Below, one piece after another: positions 31,687 to 34,391 of a stretch of 34,391 bases of DNA. Location: NCBI GenBank assembly GCA_021733945.1, contig JAIPJX010000041.1, forward strand, positions 1 through 34,391, written 5' to 3'. This stretch comes from Verrucomicrobiota bacterium. Its GTDB lineage: Bacteria; Verrucomicrobiota; Verrucomicrobiia; Limisphaerales; SIBE01. The notes under the pieces were generated by a model that did not search any database, was not told where the DNA came from, and saw only the letters and a list, made by a program, of their open reading frames with translations. Every line of letters begins with the position of its first letter. The first letter of the stretch is position 1. The position numbers were made by a program, and so were the translations under genes.

Positions 31687-31950
31687 ATGAGAAACGTCTG
31701 GCAGCTTCAGATAGCCAAGAACGGCTTCAGTCGAGTTGCGAACAACGCCGTCAGCCAGGGCGCGGAAATCATCATTCGGCATGGCGAGCCGATCATCATG
31801 GTTATCTCGGTAGCCGAATACAAAGAACTTCAGCCAAAACGAAAAAAACTGGTCGAAGTCCTCCAGGCGTGCCCCGTTAAAGATCTGGGCCTTAAACGAG
31901 TCCTGGGTTTTCCCAATGTCCCCGTCACGAATCTCTGGGACGACGAATGA
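31687..31950 (+). CDS. Phd/YefM-family antitoxin
   Basis: An 87-residue antitoxin of the Phd/YefM type. It has the N-terminal DNA-binding fold with W-QLQIAKNGFSRVANNAVSQG, then the strand IIIRHGEPIIMVISVAEYKEL that is diagnostic for the family, and a C-terminal toxin-binding tail. ATG 31687 is preferred over TTG 31681. Normally a toxin (VapC/PIN, RelE or Doc) follows with an overlap. Here the 4-bp ATGA overlap is present, but the next gene is a Ser/Thr kinase, so the toxin has been replaced or lost. It probably represses its own promoter through the upstream palindromes. Confidence 0.83.
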   Translation: MRNVWQLQIAKNGFSRVANNAVSQGAEIIIRHGEPIIMVISVAEYKELQPKRKKLVEVLQACPVKDLGLKRVLGFPNVPVTNLWDDE

Positions 31951-32501
31951 TCGGAACCACCATCACTCACTACCAGATCACCGCCAAGCTCGGCCAGGGT
32001 GGAATGGGAGCGGTTTATCGGGCGACCGACACGAAACTCGACCGCGAGGTGGCGATCAAGATCCTGCCTCCGAAGATCGCCGACAGTCCGCAACGTCGTA
32101 AACGATTTCTCAGGGAAGCCAAAGCCGCGGCGGCCCTGAATCATCCCCATGTCTGCACGATCTACGAAGTGGGCGAAACCGAAGGGGGACAGCCCTTCAT
32201 CGCCATGGAATATCTTCCGGGGCAGACGCTCGAATCCTTCGCCAAGCAGAAGCCCTTGGAGAACGAGGCACTGGTCGATTTGGCCATTCAAATCGCCGAC
32301 GCCCTGGATGCCGCGCATCAGGCGGGCGTCGTTCACCGCGACATCAAGCCGGCCAATATCCACGTGGATGCTCAGAGCCGGATCAAGGTGCTCGACTTTG
32401 GCCTGGCCAAACGGACGGACACCGAAGTGGCAGGTGATACCGGAGCAACGACCGAGGAACAGACCGAGCCGGGCAAGGTCCCGCCGTTTCTGAGTTCGTG
32501 A
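31947..32501 (+). pseudogene. truncated serine/threonine kinase of the kinase-TolB-TPR family, kinase-4
   Basis: 184 residues remain. The start MIGTTITHYQI, P-loop GQGGMG, Lys38 in VAIKIL, HRDIKPAN (Asp132) and DFG (150-152) are present. Sequence ends soon after DFG (EEQTEPGKVPPFLSS), so the activation segment APE/SPEQ motif, the whole C-lobe and any sensor tail are missing. It is a different subfamily from kinases 1-3: the N-terminal extension is absent, and DTKLDREVAIK is typical of kinase-TolB-TPR proteins. The stop codon TGA (32499-32501) is the outermost three bases of the insertion sequence. Nothing on the far side of the element continues the kinase, so the rest was deleted. It cannot be an active kinase. 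Confidence 0.85.
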
Positions 32502-32536
32502 CCTTAAAGCCGAGGATCATTACGCTACAAGGCAGA

Positions 32537-32587
32537 GGGAGGGAATGGTGGAGGGAGCCCGGAGGGCGACCGGAACCATTCCCTCTC
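32537..32587 (+). other. hairpin in the left end of the insertion sequence
   Basis: GGGAATGGT (32541-32549) pairs perfectly with ACCATTCCC (32575-32583), and the stem extends outward by about four pairs. It lies before the first transposase frame. In other elements such structures block ribosome access for transcripts entering from outside; that role here is inference. Confidence 0.6.
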
Positions 32588-32615
32588 CCTCGCGATCCAA
32601 TTCAGAAACGGAACC

Positions 32616-32978
32616 ATGAGCAACAGCAATTCATCCGATGCACCCCACAAATCCCCCGTCAAGAAGCGGCGGTTTCTGACCGCTGAGAAAAAGTTCCAGA
32701 TCTATCTCGAAGCCCAGGACGTCAGCAAACCCGTTGGTGAGATCCTGCGCCGTGAGGGCCTCTACTCGACCGATCTGGCCCGGATCCGTCTGCACGTCAA
32801 GGAAGGGGCGCTCCAGCGCCTCAGCGCCAAACCTGGGTGCAAGCAGGGCCAGGTCAGCACCGATGCCTATCAAGCAATCAAACACGAACTCCAGGAGAAG
32901 GAACGGGCGCTTGCGGATCTGTCGGTCGAACTGGCGATCCTTCGAAAAAAAACGAATGGGGTTTCGTGGGACCGATAG
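32616..32978 (+). CDS. IS3-like transposase OrfA
   Basis: A 120-residue protein with a Lys/Arg-rich start (KKRRFLTAEKKFQIYLEA), a helix-turn-helix (PVGEILRREGLYSTDLARIRLHV) and a C-terminal leucine-zipper-like helix (KHELQEKERALADLSVELAILRKK). It binds the element ends and dimerises. Near its end an A8 run (32945-32952) places the slippery heptamer A-AAA-AAA in frame; a -1 shift there leads into OrfB to make the full transposase. If no shift occurs, translation stops at 32978. Confidence 0.88.
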   Translation: MSNSNSSDAPHKSPVKKRRFLTAEKKFQIYLEAQDVSKPVGEILRREGLYSTDLARIRLHVKEGALQRLSAKPGCKQGQVSTDAYQAIKHELQEKERALADLSVELAILRKKTNGVSWDR

Positions 32979-34021
32979 CCAAAGTGTGGATCAATGCGCA
33001 AATCAAACTGGAAATCCTCGCCGTGATTGAGACCTCCGGGCAACAAGGTGTTTCGGTGCGGCGCTGTTGTTTGCTCCTGGCGATCGAAGAGCGCCGCATC
33101 GTTCGCTGGCAAAAGAAGGCCCGCGACGGGCGAAGCCTGGCCAATGTGACACCCGGTCCCAAGGAGGCCTTGCACCGCGTTCTGCCCGAGGAGATCGAAC
33201 AGATTGTCGCCATGGCCAAGAGCGAGGAATACGTCGATCTGTCCCATCGCATTCTGGCGGTCACAGCTTGCGATAAAGGCCTGTTCCAGGCCTCTTTCTC
33301 CACCGTTTACCGTGTCCTCAAGGAGCGGAACCTGATGGGGGCGCGAGGTTCTGGGGGAGCGCACAACGGCAACTCGAAGGCTCCGGTTCGCAAAGTTCTG
33401 ACCGGCCCCAACCAGCGATGGTGTTGGGACATCAGTTACCTGATGACGTTTGAGAAAGGGGTCTATCTCTACCTCTACCTCCTGCTGGATGAATACTCCC
33501 GCAAAGCCATTCAATGGCACATCAGTTGGCAGCAGACGGCCCAGGAATCCGGGCATCTGCTTGAAGAAGGTCTGGTGGCTCAAAACATTCTGGACCTGCC
33601 TGAGGATCAGCGGCCCGAAGTGATCAATGACCGCGGTCGCCAGATGAAAGCCAAGCCGATCCAGAAACTCTTCGAGGAGCACCACATGCCTCAGTTGTTT
33701 GCCCGCCCTCGAACTCCGAATGACAATCCATACATCGAATCGGCCTTCAGCACTGTGAAACGAGCCCCGGAGTATCCCGGTCGATTCCTGGATGACAGCC
33801 AAGCCATCGCCTATTTCACTCCGTACTTTACTTGGTACAACGGCGACCATTACCATTCGGGCATCGACTACGTCACCCCCGATCAAGCTCACAAAGGCTT
33901 GAGGCAGGAAATCGTAGCTCAGCGAAGGAAGAAAAAAACTGCTCAGCGCCGTCGGCGCCGAGAGGAAAATCAGAACAAGAAAGCCAGCAAACCGATAACA
34001 AAAACCCAAATAGAAAAGTGA
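32948..34021 (+). CDS. IS3-like transposase OrfB (DDE integrase), made by -1 frameshift
   Basis: The frame runs open from within OrfA to 34021, with no credible start codon of its own before the conserved part, so expression by frameshift at the A8 run is expected. It has an N-terminal helix-turn-helix region (GVSVRRCCLLLAIEERRIVRW), then an rve integrase core with WDISY (first Asp), INDRG (second Asp) and YIES (Glu). Exactly 35 residues separate the last two, the DD35E spacing. The C-terminal tail is very basic (KKKTAQRRRRRE). It is complete and has no stop codons. Confidence 0.88.
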   Translation, partial: KNEWGFVGPIAKVWINAQIKLEILAVIETSGQQGVSVRRCCLLLAIEERRIVRWQKKARDGRSLANVTPGPKEALHRVLPEEIEQIVAMAKSEEYVDLSHRILAVTACDKGLFQASFSTVYRVLKERNLMGARGSGGAHNGNSKAPVRKVLTGPNQRWCWDISYLMTFEKGVYLYLYLLLDEYSRKAIQWHISWQQTAQESGHLLEEGLVAQNILDLPEDQRPEVINDRGRQMKAKPIQKLFEEHHMPQLFARPRTPNDNPYIESAFSTVKRAPEYPGRFLDDSQAIAYFTPYFTWYNGDHYHSGIDYVTPDQAHKGLRQEIVAQRRKKKTAQRRRRREENQNKKASKPITKTQIEK

Positions 34022-34061
34022 CCGCATCTCTTATAGCGTAATCCAATCGCTTCCAAGGTCA

Positions 34062-34391
34062 TTGATTCAAAAACGCACCGATATACGACTGGCGGTCGTG
34101 TATTCAATAACGGTATCTTTGATAATGAACAACTTAGGAGCAAAGGGAGCCTAAAATCTCCGGCTCGGATTATACGACGGGCCGTAGTGTAATAAAAGTC
34201 GGTGAAAACCAGAATCTGAACCATAATGTTTTCTGTGGCCCTCTGTGTTCTTTGTGCGCTCCGTGTTAAAAAGCGTGGCACTAGACATCCGGAGCGCGGT
34301 GGCCGACCGGACGTCTCAACAGGTAGCATCCCAGAGCATCGGGCGGGATTCAGGCGTTGGATAATCTGCAGTTCTGTTCAACCACAGAGGG
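34062..34391. repeat. repeat-rich non-coding right edge
   Basis: No gene is seen. Two small repeats stand out. An imperfect palindrome GACATCCGG ... CCGGACGTC lies at 34284-34315. CCCTCTGTG at 34239-34247 is the inverse of CACAGAGGG at 34383-34391, the latter cut by the window edge. The second resembles the CACAGAGGGCACAGAG-type dispersed sequences I associate with this phylum. This stretch is more AT-rich than the genes to the left. Confidence 0.5.

Larger units (their letters stand above)
32499..34061 (+). mobile_element. IS3-like insertion sequence, about 1.56 kb
   Basis: Imperfect terminal inverted repeats of about 30 bp: the left end begins TGACCTTAAAGC and continues to ATTACGCTACAAG, and the right end read inward begins TGACCTTGGAAGC and continues to ATTACGCTATAAG. 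They enclose two overlapping transposase frames with a DD35E domain. No matching short target duplication flanks the ends (left flank GTTCG, right flank TTGAT). This fits an adjacent deletion after insertion, in keeping with the missing part of kinase-4. Both frames look intact, so the element may be active. Confidence 0.85.

Noticed and set aside
32870..34027. 385-codon minus-strand frame opposite the transposase
   Set aside because: Antisense shadow; the plus strand encodes a complete DD35E transposase.

Overview
The window looks like a chromosomal segment of a GC-rich Verrucomicrobiota bacterium (Pedosphaera/Limisphaerales-like). The support is indirect. It holds ECF sigma factors of the TIGR02999 type next to serine/threonine kinases with WD40 tails, a Planctomycete/Verrucomicrobium-type cytochrome c domain (PSCyt1), giant FG-GAP/ASPIC-UnbV proteins and many short palindromic repeats. 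No marker gene fixes the genus.

Layout. (1) 0.4-11.3 kb, minus strand: a tightly packed run of uvrA-like excinuclease, a Uma2-family nuclease-like protein and two tandem paralogous exported FG-GAP/VCBS + ASPIC-UnbV proteins. (2) 11.4-13.3 kb, plus strand: a PAS histidine kinase and a REC-LuxR response regulator overlapping by ATGA, then tRNA-Val(GAC). (3) 13.6-31.5 kb: an accessory region bracketed by two direct copies of a structured repeat. It holds sigma-1 + kinase-1, a decayed kinase locus carrying a ParD/MazF-type toxin-antitoxin pair and a broken PIN toxin, kinase-2 + an ankyrin/terpenoid-cyclase-like/cytochrome protein, a remnant of an intradiol dioxygenase, and sigma-2 + kinase-3. (4) 31.6-34.1 kb: a Phd/YefM antitoxin whose toxin position is taken by a different kinase (kinase-4), which is cut off by an IS3-like insertion sequence. 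The right edge is repeat-rich non-coding DNA.

How the parts may work together. The recurring unit is an ECF sigma factor followed at once by a membrane-anchored Ser/Thr kinase with a large sensor/scaffold tail (WD40; WD40 + TolB-like + TPR in kinase-3). No anti-sigma factor is present, so the kinase is the obvious candidate regulator. All three WD40 kinases share the element CTTTTTTGAAG 55-56 nt before the start codon, a candidate promoter or control site.

The most unusual signals are structural. A repeat unit can fold as a tRNA-like cloverleaf built of perfect 7-bp hairpins on an exact 23-bp period. In addition, palindromic or foreign segments sit in frame inside conserved domains of kinase-1 (22 codons) and sigma-1 (44 codons), and perhaps UvrA, resembling the palindromic elements known inside Rickettsia genes. 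Kinase-3 appears to be a chimera of two kinase families, and kinase-4 seems to have replaced a toxin behind an antitoxin gene.
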